Under the pieces are notes generated by a model. It did no database searches. It saw only the letters and a list, made by a program, of their open reading frames with translations, and was not told the origin of the DNA. This document shows, in pieces, positions 18,695 to 29,299 of a stretch of 64,000 nucleotides of DNA. Made by a program: the position numbers and the translations under genes. The stretch covers positions 124,001-188,000 of the forward strand of contig NZ_BAGF01000002.1 of the NCBI RefSeq assembly GCF_000308755.1, written 5' to 3'. The DNA is from Nocardia pneumoniae NBRC 100136. GTDB taxonomy: Bacteria; Actinomycetota; Actinomycetes; Mycobacteriales; Mycobacteriaceae. The first letter of the stretch is position 1, and every line of letters begins with the position of its first letter.

Positions 18695-20158
18695 ATGACT
18701 TCACCAGCAACGCTCTCGGCCGCCCCGGCGACCGATCCGACCAGATGGTCCACCCGGCTTTGGGGCATGCTGATCACGCTGTGCATCGTGCTGTTCCTCG
18801 ACGGTCTCGACGTTTCGATGATCGGGGTCGCGCTGCCGTCCATCGGCGCGGAACTCGATCTGTCCACCTCCACCCTGCAGTGGCTGGTCAGCGGCTACGT
18901 GCTCGGTTACGGCGGTCTGCTGCTGCTGGGCGGACGCACCGCCGACCTGTTCGGGCGGCGGAAGGTCTTCCTGATCGCGCTCGCCGTCTTCGCGATCGCC
19001 TCGCTGGCCGGTGGTCTGGTCACTTCCGGCCCGCTGCTGATCCTCACCCGGTTCGTCAAAGGCCTCGCCGCCGCGTTCACCGCGCCCACCGGCCTTTCCA
19101 TCATCACCACGAACTTCGCCGAGGGACCGGCCAGGAACAAGGCGCTGTCCATCTACACCGTGTTCGGCGCGGGCGGTTACTCGTCGGGTCTGCTGTTCGG
19201 CGGTCTGATGACCGGCGTCGGCTGGCGCTGGACCTTCCTGCTTCCGGTGCCGATCGCGCTGGCCGCGCTGGCCGCCGCCTACGTGCTGGTTCCGAAGGAC
19301 AAGCCCGCCGAAGAAGGCGGCCACGACCTGTTCGGCGCGCTGCTGTCCACCGCCGCGATGCTGCTGCTGGTCTACACCGTCGTCTCCGCGCCGGAAGCGG
19401 GCTGGGCTTCGCTGCGCACCATCGGCTCGTTCGTCGCGGTCGCGGTGCTCTTCGCCGGATTCCTCGCGACCGAGCGGCGGGTGCGCTACCCGCTGGTGCG
19501 CCTGGGCATCCTGCGCAAGTCCTCCCTGGTGCGGGCGAGCCTCGCGATCATCGCGGTGGCCGGCTCCTACTTCAGCTGGCAGTTCATCGTGACCCTGTAC
19601 CTGCAGGACACCCTGGGCTGGTCGCCGCTGAAGCTGGCGATGGCGCTGCTGCCGGTGGGTCTGCTGGTCGTGCTGTCGGCGTTCTTCTCCGACAAGCTGG
19701 TCGACCGGTTCGGCACCGGACCCGTGATCGCGATCACCATGGTCGTGATGGCCGTCGGCTACCTGCTGTTCCTGCGGCTGGACACCACGCCGTCGTACCT
19801 GACCATGCTGCTGCCCGCGGTGCTGCTCATCGGCATCGGCTGGGTCGGCTTCCCGGCCATCAACATCCAGGCCACCAACGGCATCGATGACGACGAGCAG
19901 GGTCTGGCGGCGGGCGTGTTGCAGACCGCCATGCAGGTCGGCGCGGCCATCGTGCTCGCGGTGACCACGGCGATCATCTCCTCCGGCGCGCACGCGGACA
20001 TCTCGGCGGCGGGGATGCTCGACACCTACCGGCCCGGCCTGGAGTTCGTCGCGGGCGTGTCCATCGTCGGCGCGCTCGTCGCCCTGCTGGCCTTCGTGCC
20101 GAAGTATCGGGGGCAGCGGCAGGCGGCCGAGGCGAAGGAGCTGGAGCTCGTCGCCTGA
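18695..20158 (+). CDS. MFS drug:H+ antiporter, 14-TM type
   Basis: 487 aa of the DHA2 (EmrB/QacA) branch. TM1 carries LFLDGLDVSMIGVALPSIGAEL, the loop motif GGRTADLFGRRKVF (about residues 80-95) is motif A, and further TMs follow to about 480. It exports hydrophobic toxic compounds using the proton gradient. Start ATG 18695 (MTSPATLS) places the operator just upstream. The divergent MarR repressor predicts induction by the exported compound. Confidence 0.88.
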   Translation: MTSPATLSAAPATDPTRWSTRLWGMLITLCIVLFLDGLDVSMIGVALPSIGAELDLSTSTLQWLVSGYVLGYGGLLLLGGRTADLFGRRKVFLIALAVFAIASLAGGLVTSGPLLILTRFVKGLAAAFTAPTGLSIITTNFAEGPARNKALSIYTVFGAGGYSSGLLFGGLMTGVGWRWTFLLPVPIALAALAAAYVLVPKDKPAEEGGHDLFGALLSTAAMLLLVYTVVSAPEAGWASLRTIGSFVAVAVLFAGFLATERRVRYPLVRLGILRKSSLVRASLAIIAVAGSYFSWQFIVTLYLQDTLGWSPLKLAMALLPVGLLVVLSAFFSDKLVDRFGTGPVIAITMVVMAVGYLLFLRLDTTPSYLTMLLPAVLLIGIGWVGFPAINIQATNGIDDDEQGLAAGVLQTAMQVGAAIVLAVTTAIISSGAHADISAAGMLDTYRPGLEFVAGVSIVGALVALLAFVPKYRGQRQAAEAKELELVA

Positions 20159-20228
20159 GCGCCGCACGCCGAGCGCCGTCATCGCACCGGTGGCGGCGCT
20201 TCGGCGTTCCCGGCTGCCTCGCCTTCGC

Positions 20229-20777
20229 TCAGGAGAACGGCGGGGCCACAGTGTCTTTCGCGGAGCGGATGAAGGTGAGCTCCTTGCCGTCGCGACCCAC
20301 CCGCGGCCACTCGATGCCCAGCGTGGGGTCGAAGGCATCGATGTCTCGGTCGAACTCGGGCTGGTATTCCAGCGAGCACAGGTAGGTGACCGTCGACCCG
20401 TCCTCCAGCGAGAGGATCGCGTGCCCAAGGCCTTCGGACAGGAATACCGACCGCCGGTCGACGTCGTCGAGCAGCACGCTGTCCCAGCGCCCGTAGGTCG
20501 GCGAGCCGCGGCGCAGGTCGACGACCACGTCGAGGAACGCGCCGCGCACACAGGTCACGTATTTCGCCTGACCCGGCGGATCCTCGGTGTAGTGGATGCC
20601 GCGCAGCACCCCGGCCGCCGAGACCGAGCAGTTCACCTGGCGCAGGTCGAATGCCCGCCCGGTCGCCTTCTCGAACTCCGAGGCCTTGAATCCCTCGAGG
20701 AACATGCCGCGAGCGTCGCCGTGCTGGCGCGGGGTTATCACCCACGCGCCGGGCACCGCGAGTTCTCGGAATTCCAT
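20229..20777 (-). CDS. rmlC: dTDP-4-dehydrorhamnose 3,5-epimerase
   Basis: 182 aa, cupin fold. Recognised from VNCSVSAAGVLRGIHYTED, with the catalytic His in RGIHY, from CVRGAFLDVVVDLRRGSPTYG, and from FLSEGLGHAILSLEDGSTVTYLCS. It converts dTDP-4-keto-6-deoxyglucose to dTDP-4-keto-rhamnose, the precursor of the rhamnosyl linker joining peptidoglycan to galactan. Start ATG 20777 lies 2 nt after the rmlA stop, so the two are co-transcribed; a longer upstream frame overlaps rmlA and is spurious. rmlB lies 3.4 kb away on the other strand; rmlD is not in the window. Confidence 0.93.
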   Translation of the reverse strand: MEFRELAVPGAWVITPRQHGDARGMFLEGFKASEFEKATGRAFDLRQVNCSVSAAGVLRGIHYTEDPPGQAKYVTCVRGAFLDVVVDLRRGSPTYGRWDSVLLDDVDRRSVFLSEGLGHAILSLEDGSTVTYLCSLEYQPEFDRDIDAFDPTLGIEWPRVGRDGKELTFIRSAKDTVAPPFS

Positions 20778-20779
20778 GC

Positions 20780-21652
20780 TCACCAGTCCCGTCCGCGTTC
20801 GAGCAAATCGAGCAGGTAGCGACCGTAGCCCGAGCGGACCAGCGGTTCGGCGAGCGCGCGCAGCTGCTCGTCGTCGATGAAGCCCATCCGCCAGGCCACT
20901 TCCTCCGGGACGCCGATCTTCAGCCCCTGCCGCTCTTCGATGGTGCGCACGTAGTTGGCCGCGTCCAGCAGTGAATCGAAGGTGCCGGTGTCCAGCCAGG
21001 CGGTGCCGCGAGCGAGCACGTCCACGCGCAGCCGATCCTGTTCCAGGTAGGCGCGGTTGATGTCGGTGATCTCGTACTCGCCCCGCGCCGACGGACGCAG
21101 CGAACGGGCGATCTCCACGACGTCGTTGTCGTAGAAATACAGCCCGGGAATCGCGTAGTTCGAGCGGGGCGCCTTCGGCTTCTCCTCGATGGACACCGCG
21201 CGCCCCTCGGTGAACTCCACCACGCCGTAGGCCGTCGGATCCGATACCCAGTAGGCGAAAACCGCGCCGCCGTCGATCCCGTGGAAGCGGCTGAGGCTGG
21301 TGCCGAGCCCGGGGCCGTGAAAGATGTTGTCGCCGAGCACCAGCGCGGCGCACTCGGTGCCGATGTGGTCGGCGCCGAGGACGAAGGCCCTGGCCAGGCC
21401 ATCCGGCTCGGGCTGGACCACGTAACTCAGGTCGAGGCCGAACTGGGCGCCGTCACCGAGCAGCCGCACGAACGCGTCGGCGTCTTCCGGTGTGGTGATC
21501 ACCAGGATGTCCCTGATCCCCGCGAGCATCAGCGTGGAAAGGGGGTAGTAGACCATGGGTTTGTCGTAGACCGGGACCAGCTGCTTGCTCACCCCGCGCG
21601 TGATCGGGTGCAGCCGGGAGCCGGTGCCGCCCGCCAAGATGATTCCGCGCAT
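20780..21652 (-). CDS. rmlA: Glucose-1-phosphate thymidylyltransferase
   Basis: 290 aa, the usual length. The nucleotidyltransferase signature [20 protein letters not shown] starts at residue 8, followed by [18 protein letters not shown] and [13 protein letters not shown]. It makes dTDP-glucose from glucose-1-phosphate and dTTP, the first step of dTDP-rhamnose synthesis, and is normally feedback-inhibited by dTDP-rhamnose. First gene of the rmlA-rmlC operon, with a divergent promoter region shared with a hydrolase gene. Confidence 0.95.
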   Translation of the reverse strand: MRGIILAGGTGSRLHPITRGVSKQLVPVYDKPMVYYPLSTLMLAGIRDILVITTPEDADAFVRLLGDGAQFGLDLSYVVQPEPDGLARAFVLGADHIGTECAALVLGDNIFHGPGLGTSLSRFHGIDGGAVFAYWVSDPTAYGVVEFTEGRAVSIEEKPKAPRSNYAIPGLYFYDNDVVEIARSLRPSARGEYEITDINRAYLEQDRLRVDVLARGTAWLDTGTFDSLLDAANYVRTIEERQGLKIGVPEEVAWRMGFIDDEQLRALAEPLVRSGYGRYLLDLLERGRDW

Positions 21653-21877
21653 GGTTGGAGTCTGCCAGTTTCGCGGCGCCGGGATTCGATGAGGTTCCGA
21701 GTAGTCGTCAATTCGATTACGGGCGTTTCACTTCCCCCTGCTTCAGGCGATTCTGTTGCGTAGGTCACTATGCAGGGTGTTCGGAACGGACACCGTGTGA
21801 GATGTCAGCGCCGACAGCTCGCCTGGGCGACCTCGGTCCGGTCGTGACTCGGCGCGCCAGTGTGAGGTAGGTGCGCG

Positions 21878-22897
21878 ATGTCCGACCTTGATGCCCAGTT
21901 CGGACGGCATGCGGTGGCGGCCGCCGAGCCCGGTGCGGTGATGAATCCGGACGGACCCAGCGCGCAATCGCGCTTGCTGTTGGCGGCGTGCATGGGTGTG
22001 GTGCGCCCCGTCCTGCGGACGTTCCCGGTCACCAGGGCGACCATTCCGATCGGCGCCGCCACGGTGAACGGCCTCGCCTGGCTGCGGCCCGAGCCGCGTG
22101 GCATCGACCGAGAGCAGGTATCGCTCAATGGCTTCCACTTGGAGATCATCCGCCCGGCAGGCGCGGCGCGTGCGCTGCGGCACGGAGCGCTGCTCTACAC
22201 GCACGGCGGCGGTTTCGCGATCTGCAACACCCGCAGTCACCGGCCGATCGCGGCGAGCCTCGCGCGCCGCACCGGACTCCCGGTGGTCAACGTCGAGTAT
22301 CGCCAGTTGCCCGGTCGGCGCATCGAACAGTCGGTGCGAGACTGCCTGACCGCCTACCGATGGCTGCTGCGTCACGGTGCGAATCCCGCCCGGATCGTCT
22401 TCGCGGGCGACTCGGCGGGCGGATACCTCGCTTTCGCGACGGCACTGCGCGCGTTGGCGGCGGGACTGCCCGCCCCGGCGGGGCTGGTCGGGTTGAGTCC
22501 GCTGCTGGATCTGGACTACGGCGCGAAGCGGGACTACGTGAACGTCACGCGCGATCCGTATATCCCGCTGTCGGCGTTGGAGGCGGTGGTACGCATCGGC
22601 GCCGAGGTCGACGGTGTCCTCGATCCGGCCCTGTCACCGGTGAACGCGGCGCTGTCCGCGCTTCCTCCGGTGCTGTTGATCGCCGCCGAGGACGAGGTGC
22701 TGCGGTTCGACTGCGAGCTGATGACGCAGCGGCTCACCGCGGCGGGCGTGCCGAACGCGCTGGAACTGTGGCGCGGCCAGGTGCACGCCTTCATGAGCAT
22801 GGCGCCGAACCTGCCGGAGAGCAGGGCAGCGCTGGCGCGGGTTTCCCGGTTCGTGCGGGCCCGCATCGAGGACGACCAGCAGGCTCGGACGGCCTGA
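21878..22897 (+). CDS. Alpha/beta hydrolase of the hormone-sensitive-lipase family
   Basis: 339 aa. The oxyanion motif YTHGGGFAICNTRSH (about 107-121) and nucleophile elbow FAGDSAGGYLAF (about 174-185, Ser at about 178) define the HSL/GDXG family. The acid and His are in the C-terminal part (AEDEVLRFDCEL, then RGQVHAFMSM). Likely a cytoplasmic esterase or lipase acting on short to medium acyl esters. Its start follows TGAGGTAGG at good spacing, and it diverges from rmlA. No partner indicates a specific substrate. Confidence 0.85.
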   Translation: MSDLDAQFGRHAVAAAEPGAVMNPDGPSAQSRLLLAACMGVVRPVLRTFPVTRATIPIGAATVNGLAWLRPEPRGIDREQVSLNGFHLEIIRPAGAARALRHGALLYTHGGGFAICNTRSHRPIAASLARRTGLPVVNVEYRQLPGRRIEQSVRDCLTAYRWLLRHGANPARIVFAGDSAGGYLAFATALRALAAGLPAPAGLVGLSPLLDLDYGAKRDYVNVTRDPYIPLSALEAVVRIGAEVDGVLDPALSPVNAALSALPPVLLIAAEDEVLRFDCELMTQRLTAAGVPNALELWRGQVHAFMSMAPNLPESRAALARVSRFVRARIEDDQQARTA

Positions 22898-22915
22898 CCG
22901 CCCGGCCTCTCCGAG

Positions 22916-22953
22916 GCGAGCCCCGCCCCGCATCCGGACGGGACGGGGCTCGC
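22916..22953 (+). terminator. Terminator of the hydrolase gene
   Basis: GCGAGCCCCG-rich arm starting at 22916 pairs with the arm ending at 22953 (about 15 bp, one mismatch or bulge), 19 nt after the hydrolase stop. Confidence 0.6.
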
Positions 22954-23114
22954 GTCCGTCCGGGGTCGTTCTCCGCCCTGCGAGGTGCTCGCACGCGCGA
23001 TTAATTCCGGATCGAAGTTATCCGACCGGGATAAGGCAGGTCAGCGGCGTGCAAATGGTCTTCGTTCCATATTTGTTCAGTATTTGTTCATCTTTGTCAT
23101 AGCCAGGCTGAATA

Positions 23115-23152
23115 CGCCAAGCCCCGCCACGGTCGCGCGGCGGGGCTTGGCG
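23115..23152. terminator. Perfect 14-bp hairpin, probable terminator of secreted-protein gene A
   Basis: CGCCAAGCCCCGCC (23115-23128) pairs with GGCGGGGCTTGGCG (23139-23152) around a 10-nt loop. It lies 33 nt beyond the minus-strand stop at 23186 and is followed on the plus strand by a T-rich stretch. Confidence 0.7.
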
Positions 23153-23185
23153 TTGTGCTTTCAGTTGTGCGCGTTCAGCCGTCGA

Positions 23186-23896
23186 TTACTTCGCCGGGGC
23201 GAACGGCTGGTTGATCGTGGTGAAGTATTGGATCGCGGCGCCGATCGCCACCGGGGCGGTGATGAACAGCTGGCCCGCGACGGTGCCGAGAGCGCCGACG
23301 GCGATGATGCCGCCGAAGCAGCCGATGACCGCGGCCGGGATGAACGGGCCGAACAGGCCGATGATGGTCGCCGAGGCGACGGTGGCGCCGGCGATGCCGC
23401 CGAGCACGCAGCCGACGGCCGCGCCGCTCAGGCCGCCGACCAGGGTGCCGATGGCGGCGCCGGTCGAGATGGTGTCCTTCATGCGGTTGAAGGCCGCGAC
23501 CTCACGGTCGTACTCGGACTTCCACGGCGCCTTGTCCTCGAACGGCAGCGCGACCGGCTTGTAGACCGCCTTCGACATGTCGAGCTGCGGGGTCAGGGTG
23601 GCGGTGCGGTCGGAGATGTCGGCCGCGATCGGGAACTCGAAGTCGTCCACCCGGAAGGTCAGCGGGGTGCCCGCGACGACGTCGCCGTTGGCGGCCTTGA
23701 CCTTGAAGACACCGTCCTCGACGACCATCGAGCCGGCATCGGTGGTGATGATGGACTGGGTGTCGGTAGCGCGTGCGGTGAAGTTCACCGCGCCGCTCTC
23801 GGCTTCGGTGGCCGGAGCCGCGTTGACGGTGCCGGCGGTGACGCCGAGGGCGGCGATCAGCAGTGCCGAGGTCGCGGCGAATTTCCTCATCAGCAT
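23186..23896 (-). CDS. Secreted glycine-zipper protein, paralogue A
   Basis: 236 aa with a clear Sec signal peptide (MLMRKFAATSALLIAALGVT, cleavage near VNAA at residue 27). The mature part has a beta-like region (about 35-135) and a long Gly/Ala-rich hydrophobic C-terminal region (about 145-228: GAAIGTLVGGLSGAAVGCVL, FIPAAVIGCFGGII) resembling glycine-zipper membrane inserts, ending INQPFAPAK. I know it only as a type of exported protein common in Nocardia and Rhodococcus, with no assigned role. A close paralogue lies at 25301-26014, and the pair flanks rmlB because of a tandem duplication. Start ATG 23896 or the second Met (23890) are both possible. Confidence 0.8.
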   Translation of the reverse strand: MLMRKFAATSALLIAALGVTAGTVNAAPATEAESGAVNFTARATDTQSIITTDAGSMVVEDGVFKVKAANGDVVAGTPLTFRVDDFEFPIAADISDRTATLTPQLDMSKAVYKPVALPFEDKAPWKSEYDREVAAFNRMKDTISTGAAIGTLVGGLSGAAVGCVLGGIAGATVASATIIGLFGPFIPAAVIGCFGGIIAVGALGTVAGQLFITAPVAIGAAIQYFTTINQPFAPAK

Positions 23897-25219
<1,323 letters not shown>

Positions 25220-25236
25220 AACGCTCGGATGAGAAA

Positions 25237-25265
25237 CCCCGCCCGGCGCGGATGCGCGGGCGGGG
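25237..25265. terminator. Bidirectional terminator between rmlB and paralogue B
   Basis: CCCCGCCCG at 25237-25245 pairs with CGGGCGGGG at 25257-25265, with an inner CGC/GCG extension, between convergent genes. Confidence 0.6.
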
Positions 25266-25300
25266 CTCCAGTTCGTTTCAATGGTGCGCCGAGTTGTGGA

Positions 25301-26014
25301 TTACTTGGCCGGCGGGGTGAACGGCTGGTTGATCGTGGTGAAGTACTGGATCGCGGCGCCGATCGCCACCGGAGCGGTGACGAGCAGCTGGCCCGCGACG
25401 GTGCCGAGGGCGCCGACGGCGATGATGCCGCCGATGCAGCCGAGGGCCGCGGCCGGGATGAACGGGCCGAACAGGCCGACGATCGTGGCGGCGGCGACGG
25501 TGGCGCCCGCGATGCCGCCGAGGACGCAGCCGACGGCCGCGCCGCCGAGACCGCCGACCAGGGTGCCGATGGTGGCGCCGGTCGAGATGGTGCTGGTCAA
25601 GCGGGACCAGGCGGCCTGCTCACGGTCGTACTCGGACTTCCACGGCGCCTTGTCCTCGTAGGGGAGGGCGACCGGCTTGTGGACCGCATGGGCCCGATCG
25701 AGTTGCGGGGTCAGGGTGGCGGTGCGGTCGGAGATGTCGGCCGCGATCGGGAACTCGAAGTCGTCCACCCGGAAGGTCAGCGGCGTGCCCGCGACCACGG
25801 CGCCGTTGGCGGCCTTGACCTTGAAGACACCGTCCTCCACGACGAGGGAACCGGCATCGGTCTTGATGATGGACTTGGTGTCGATGGCATGTGCGGTGAA
25901 GTTCACCGCGCCGTTGTCGGCCGCGGTGGCCGGAGCCGCGTTCACGGTGCCGGCGGTGACGCCGAGGGCGGCGATCAGCAGTGCCGACGTCGCGGCGAAT
26001 TTCCTCATCAGCAT
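25301..26014 (-). CDS. Secreted glycine-zipper protein, paralogue B
   Basis: 237 aa, nearly collinear with paralogue A: identical signal peptide (through AGTVNAAPAT), same middle region (FRVDDFEFPIAADISDRTAT) and same Gly-rich hydrophobic end (GATIGTLVGGLGGAAVGC, INQPFTPPAK). Differences cluster around residues 35-50 and 120-150 (HAVHKPVALP and WSRLTSTIST here against KAVYKPVALP and FNRMKDTIST). Start ATG 26014 corresponds to the start used for A. A perfect CRP-type palindrome lies 179 bp upstream and is not seen in A. The retained reading frame implies selection on both copies. Confidence 0.82.
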   Translation of the reverse strand: MLMRKFAATSALLIAALGVTAGTVNAAPATAADNGAVNFTAHAIDTKSIIKTDAGSLVVEDGVFKVKAANGAVVAGTPLTFRVDDFEFPIAADISDRTATLTPQLDRAHAVHKPVALPYEDKAPWKSEYDREQAAWSRLTSTISTGATIGTLVGGLGGAAVGCVLGGIAGATVAAATIVGLFGPFIPAAALGCIGGIIAVGALGTVAGQLLVTAPVAIGAAIQYFTTINQPFTPPAK

Positions 26015-26192
26015 TTGTTCGGTACCTCGAGAACTGTTCGGGGAACTAGACGAGCAAAAACCTAGACGAAGAGTGGCTAAATCGTAATGTGTCCGTGATT
26101 GACTATTAATTGATCTTGTGCATTGAAAGCCGTCGAATTCCAACGCCCGCTTGAGATTCCGCGCTAGGTAACACGCCGTTCACCCGTGATAA

Positions 26193-26208
26193 TGTGATGC
26201 ATATCACA
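26193..26208. promoter_or_regulatory. CRP/GlxR-type binding site upstream of paralogue B
   Basis: TGTGATGCATATCACA is a perfect match to the CRP-family pattern TGTGA-N6-TCACA. It lies between the paralogue B start and the rmlB remnant, in an AT-rich region. It may control paralogue B from a distal promoter, or be a relic of the lost rmlB copy's promoter. Confidence 0.5.
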
Positions 26209-26390
26209 ATGATCTTCGTTCGCATTCTGCGAACCAGCACTCCGGTCTGGCATAAGAGCAGGTCATCGGTATCGAGACACGGTTTTGTCCCGGACCCGAC
26301 GATTCCCTCCACGCATGGCGAGGGCGGCGCTCGCCCTCCCCGTGCCTGAAAGTACTCGGCCGAGCTGCCGAAGCAATCGGGATCGGTCCT

Positions 26391-26570
26391 CGACGCTGCT
26401 GCGCACCGCACAGGCTGGCATCCACGCCGACTTCCGCACCGGACTCGCGGCGGCCGGATATCGGGACGACGAATCCTGCTGGCGGCCGGTGGAATCCGGG
26501 ACGTAGCGCGCCCATCGCGCGGCAGGAGAGCGGACGCGCAGCGTGGGCAGAGAACGAAACGGCCGAATGA
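26391..26570 (+). pseudogene. Decayed 3' end of a second rmlB copy
   Basis: Translation gives STLLRTAQAGIHADFRTGLA ... YRDDESCWRPVESGT, clearly matching the RmlB C-terminus ([20 protein letters not shown] ... [15 protein letters not shown]). Nucleotide similarity continues past an in-frame stop into the equivalents of [11 protein letters not shown] and the following gaacgaaacggccgaatga (gactgaaacgctcggatga after the true gene). The upstream two-thirds of the gene are gone. With paralogue B, this marks a tandem duplication of the [secreted gene + rmlB] unit. Confidence 0.85.
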
Positions 26571-26579
26571 CCTTGCCGC

Positions 26580-28163
26580 TCAGCCCCACACGATGGTGTA
26601 GTACTTCGCCGCCGCCGCGATGAGCGCCGCGCTCGTCGTCACCAGCACGGTGACTGCCGGACCCAGAGTCGGGGTCTTCCCCGCGGTATCGGTGAGCCGC
26701 AACGGCATCCAGCGCAGCAGCACCGCGAACGCGATGATCGCCAGCGGCACGAAGTAGCGGCCCTGCACGCCGTCGATGATGTAGTAGCCGACCGGCGTGA
26801 ACGACATGTACAGCGTCACGTAGATCATCGCCACACTCGCCGCCACGGTGAGCGCGACGATCAGCGTGCGGCGGAAGGCGGGGGCGTCCATCCGCTCGGC
26901 GACGCCCAGGCTCACCGCGAACGCGAGCAGGCAGGCCAGCATCGAGAGCGCGGGCACGTCGACGTAGGCGAAGCCGAGCTCACCGAAGAACTGGCTGAAC
27001 CAGCGCTGATCGCGCAGCGCGATGCTCTCGCCGAACACGTGCGCGAACTCCGGCGGGTCACGGAGGATGCCGCTGAGCTGATCACCGGGGCGCACCGAGT
27101 GCCACTGGTGCTGCGGCCGCATCAGGCCCATGCCGTCGCCGGTCGGCGCCGCGATCTTCATCCACACCGCGAAAGCGAGCGCTCCGGCGGCGGCGAAGAT
27201 CCAGGGGATCCAGCGCTGCCAGCCGCGGAACCCGAAACGCTCGGCGGGCACCAGCACCACGAGCAACGCGAGCAGCACGTACGTCGGCTTGCTCACCGGG
27301 AGCAGGATCGTCGCGGCCAGCAGCGCGCCGATCTCCACCCCGCCCAGTCGCTCACCGAGGAACAGAGCCTTCACCAGCAGCGCCGAAACCAGGATGGCCA
27401 ACGCGTTGGTCATGGTGTCGGCGGTGACCGTGCCCGCTTGGAACACCGCGATCGGCAGCACCGCCACGGTGAACGCCAGCCACTGCACCCGGTGCGCGCG
27501 CAGCGCGTACAGGCCGAATCCGACCACCGCGAGGTAGGCCGCCAGCCCGGCGAGCCGGGTGAGCAGGAGCAGGCCGCCGACATCGAGCCCGAACAGTTCG
27601 CCGAGCCGGATGCCGATCGCGGCCGGAATATAAGGCACCGGCGAGTAGGCGGCGGTGTTGGTGAACCACACCGGTTCGGTGGCGTCCGAGACCGCGGCGC
27701 TGGTCAACTGGTCGTAGCGGGCGGGGCTGTCCACCATGGGGTCCGGCTCGTCCGGGTTGGTGGTGTAGTCCTTCAGGGCGTAGCCCATCAGCACGGTGAT
27801 GCTGGATGGGACATCGCCGCCGTAGGCGATGCCGCGGTCGTCGTGGATGCGCTGCGGCAGGAATCCGCCGTGCGCGACCTGATAGGCGCGGCCGAACTGG
27901 GTGATCTCGTCATGACCCCAGAACGGCGGGGTGAGAACGGTGAACAGAGCGCCGAAGATCGCCGCGAGAACAGTGAAGGCGATCGTGGCGGCGCCGAGAC
28001 GCTCCACGGCTCGGCGCCCGAGGCTTCGCGCGGACTCCGCCGCCGGTGTCGGCCGGTCGGTCGCCGGTAGCGGCGCGGTGTCGGTCGCGGGGAGCGGCGC
28101 GGTGTCCGCTGGAGGGGTCAGATCATTCTCCGGCGTCGCGGTCCGATCCGCCGATGTAGTCAA
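26580..28163 (-). CDS. DUF2142 polytopic membrane protein
   Basis: 527 aa. A Pro/Thr-rich cytoplasmic N-terminus (about 1-50, with an imperfect repeat of PLPATDTA) precedes about 12 TM segments. The first outer loop holds TPPFWGHDEITQFGRAYQVAHG, whose Asp-Glu resembles the GT-C motif of lipid-linked-sugar glycosyltransferases; DUF2142 proteins are thought to be such enzymes. It overlaps the upstream GT2 gene by 4 nt, so the two are translationally coupled: the GT2 would make a polyprenyl-phosphate sugar and this protein would transfer it outside. The acceptor is unknown. Confidence 0.8.
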   Translation of the reverse strand: MTTSADRTATPENDLTPPADTAPLPATDTAPLPATDRPTPAAESARSLGRRAVERLGAATIAFTVLAAIFGALFTVLTPPFWGHDEITQFGRAYQVAHGGFLPQRIHDDRGIAYGGDVPSSITVLMGYALKDYTTNPDEPDPMVDSPARYDQLTSAAVSDATEPVWFTNTAAYSPVPYIPAAIGIRLGELFGLDVGGLLLLTRLAGLAAYLAVVGFGLYALRAHRVQWLAFTVAVLPIAVFQAGTVTADTMTNALAILVSALLVKALFLGERLGGVEIGALLAATILLPVSKPTYVLLALLVVLVPAERFGFRGWQRWIPWIFAAAGALAFAVWMKIAAPTGDGMGLMRPQHQWHSVRPGDQLSGILRDPPEFAHVFGESIALRDQRWFSQFFGELGFAYVDVPALSMLACLLAFAVSLGVAERMDAPAFRRTLIVALTVAASVAMIYVTLYMSFTPVGYYIIDGVQGRYFVPLAIIAFAVLLRWMPLRLTDTAGKTPTLGPAVTVLVTTSAALIAAAAKYYTIVWG

Positions 28164-29161
28164 CGCCCGGCTCCGCCGTCGCGGGCGGCATCGCCGTTGT
28201 GGGTCAGGCGCTGGTCGTCCGCACCCACCGCCGCGTACCGCAGGTAGACCAAGCGCGCGGCTTCGTGCCTGGAACGCCGGATGCCGTCCAGGATCAGGCC
28301 CGCGGTCCAGGCCAGGCTGCCCAGCAGCAGCAGGGTGAAGCCGAGGAACAGGGTCGGGAACCGCGGCACCTCATGGGTGTTGTAGAACTCGACCACGATC
28401 GGGATGGTCAGGATGATCGAGACCAGCCAGCTCAGCGTGCCGAACAAGCCGTAGAACGCGACCGGCCGCTCATGCCTGGCCAGCCCGATGATCAGGGCGA
28501 GGATCTTGAACCCGTCGTGGTAGGTGCGCAGCTTGCTCTCGCTGCCTGCGGGGCGGTCCCGGAAGCCGACCGGCACCGCGGTCTGCGGCACCCGCAGGTG
28601 CAGTGAATGCACGGTGAGCTCGGTCTCGATCTCGAACTCGCGGGAGACCGCGGGAAAGCTCTTCACGAAACGGCGGGAGAAGACCCGGAAGCCGGAGAGC
28701 ATGTCCTCGACGTTCTCGCCGAACACCTTCCCGACCACGCCGTTGAGCACCTTGTTGCCGGTCTCGTGTCCCGCGCGGTAGGCCGAGGCGCCCTGGTCCT
28801 GTTTGCGCACGCCGAGTACGTGGTCGTAGGGGCCGTCCAGCAGGGTTTTGATCATCAGCGGCGCGGCCGACGCCTCGTAGGTGTCGTCGCCGTCGATCAT
28901 CAAGTAGACATCGGCCTCGATGTCGGCGAAGGCGCGGCGCACCACGTTGCCCTTGCCCTTGGTGTGCTCGTGCCGCACGATCGCACCGGCCTCGCGGGCC
29001 CGCTCGGCGGTGGCGTCCGTGCTCAGATTGTCGTAGACGTAGACGACGATGCCGGGCACAGCGGCCTGTAGGTCGGCGACGACCTTGGCGACCGAAGCCT
29101 CTTCGTTGTGACACGGAACCACGGCGGCAATACGAAGCTCGGTGGAGTCCACCCCGGTCAA
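28160..29161 (-). CDS. GT2 polyprenyl-phosphate-sugar synthase-like glycosyltransferase
   Basis: 333 aa. The GT-A domain (about 8-235) begins IAAVVPCHNEEASVAKVVAD, with the nucleotide/metal motif YLMIDGDDTYEASAAP (Asp-x-Asp region near 92-97). It is followed by two C-terminal TM helices (about 240-300), the layout of undecaprenyl/dolichyl-phosphate hexose synthases such as ArnC and GtrB. The GtrA-family gene diverging from it and the coupled DUF2142 gene fit a GtrA/GtrB/transferase-style surface glycosylation set. Sugar and acceptor cannot be read. Confidence 0.85.
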   Translation of the reverse strand: MTGVDSTELRIAAVVPCHNEEASVAKVVADLQAAVPGIVVYVYDNLSTDATAERAREAGAIVRHEHTKGKGNVVRRAFADIEADVYLMIDGDDTYEASAAPLMIKTLLDGPYDHVLGVRKQDQGASAYRAGHETGNKVLNGVVGKVFGENVEDMLSGFRVFSRRFVKSFPAVSREFEIETELTVHSLHLRVPQTAVPVGFRDRPAGSESKLRTYHDGFKILALIIGLARHERPVAFYGLFGTLSWLVSIILTIPIVVEFYNTHEVPRFPTLFLGFTLLLLGSLAWTAGLILDGIRRSRHEAARLVYLRYAAVGADDQRLTHNGDAARDGGAGR

Positions 29162-29299
29162 TCCTCGCGATCGGTGCTGAATGTGGGAACACGGGGAGGG
29201 TACAGGGAACCCACCGCCGATGCGTGGCCGACCTCACCCGGTGTGGGAGCGGAATTTCCCCTCGCGCCCGGTTCGGCCGGGCTGCGGTACCGTCGGGCC

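Noticed and set aside
18701..20551. 616-codon minus-strand frame across the MFS gene
   Set aside because: Antisense shadow; Gln/Arg-rich repeats arise from Leu/Ala codons on the other strand.
21743..22375. 210-codon minus-strand frame over the hydrolase start
   Set aside because: Antisense shadow; the divergent rmlA/hydrolase intergenic space needs no extra gene.
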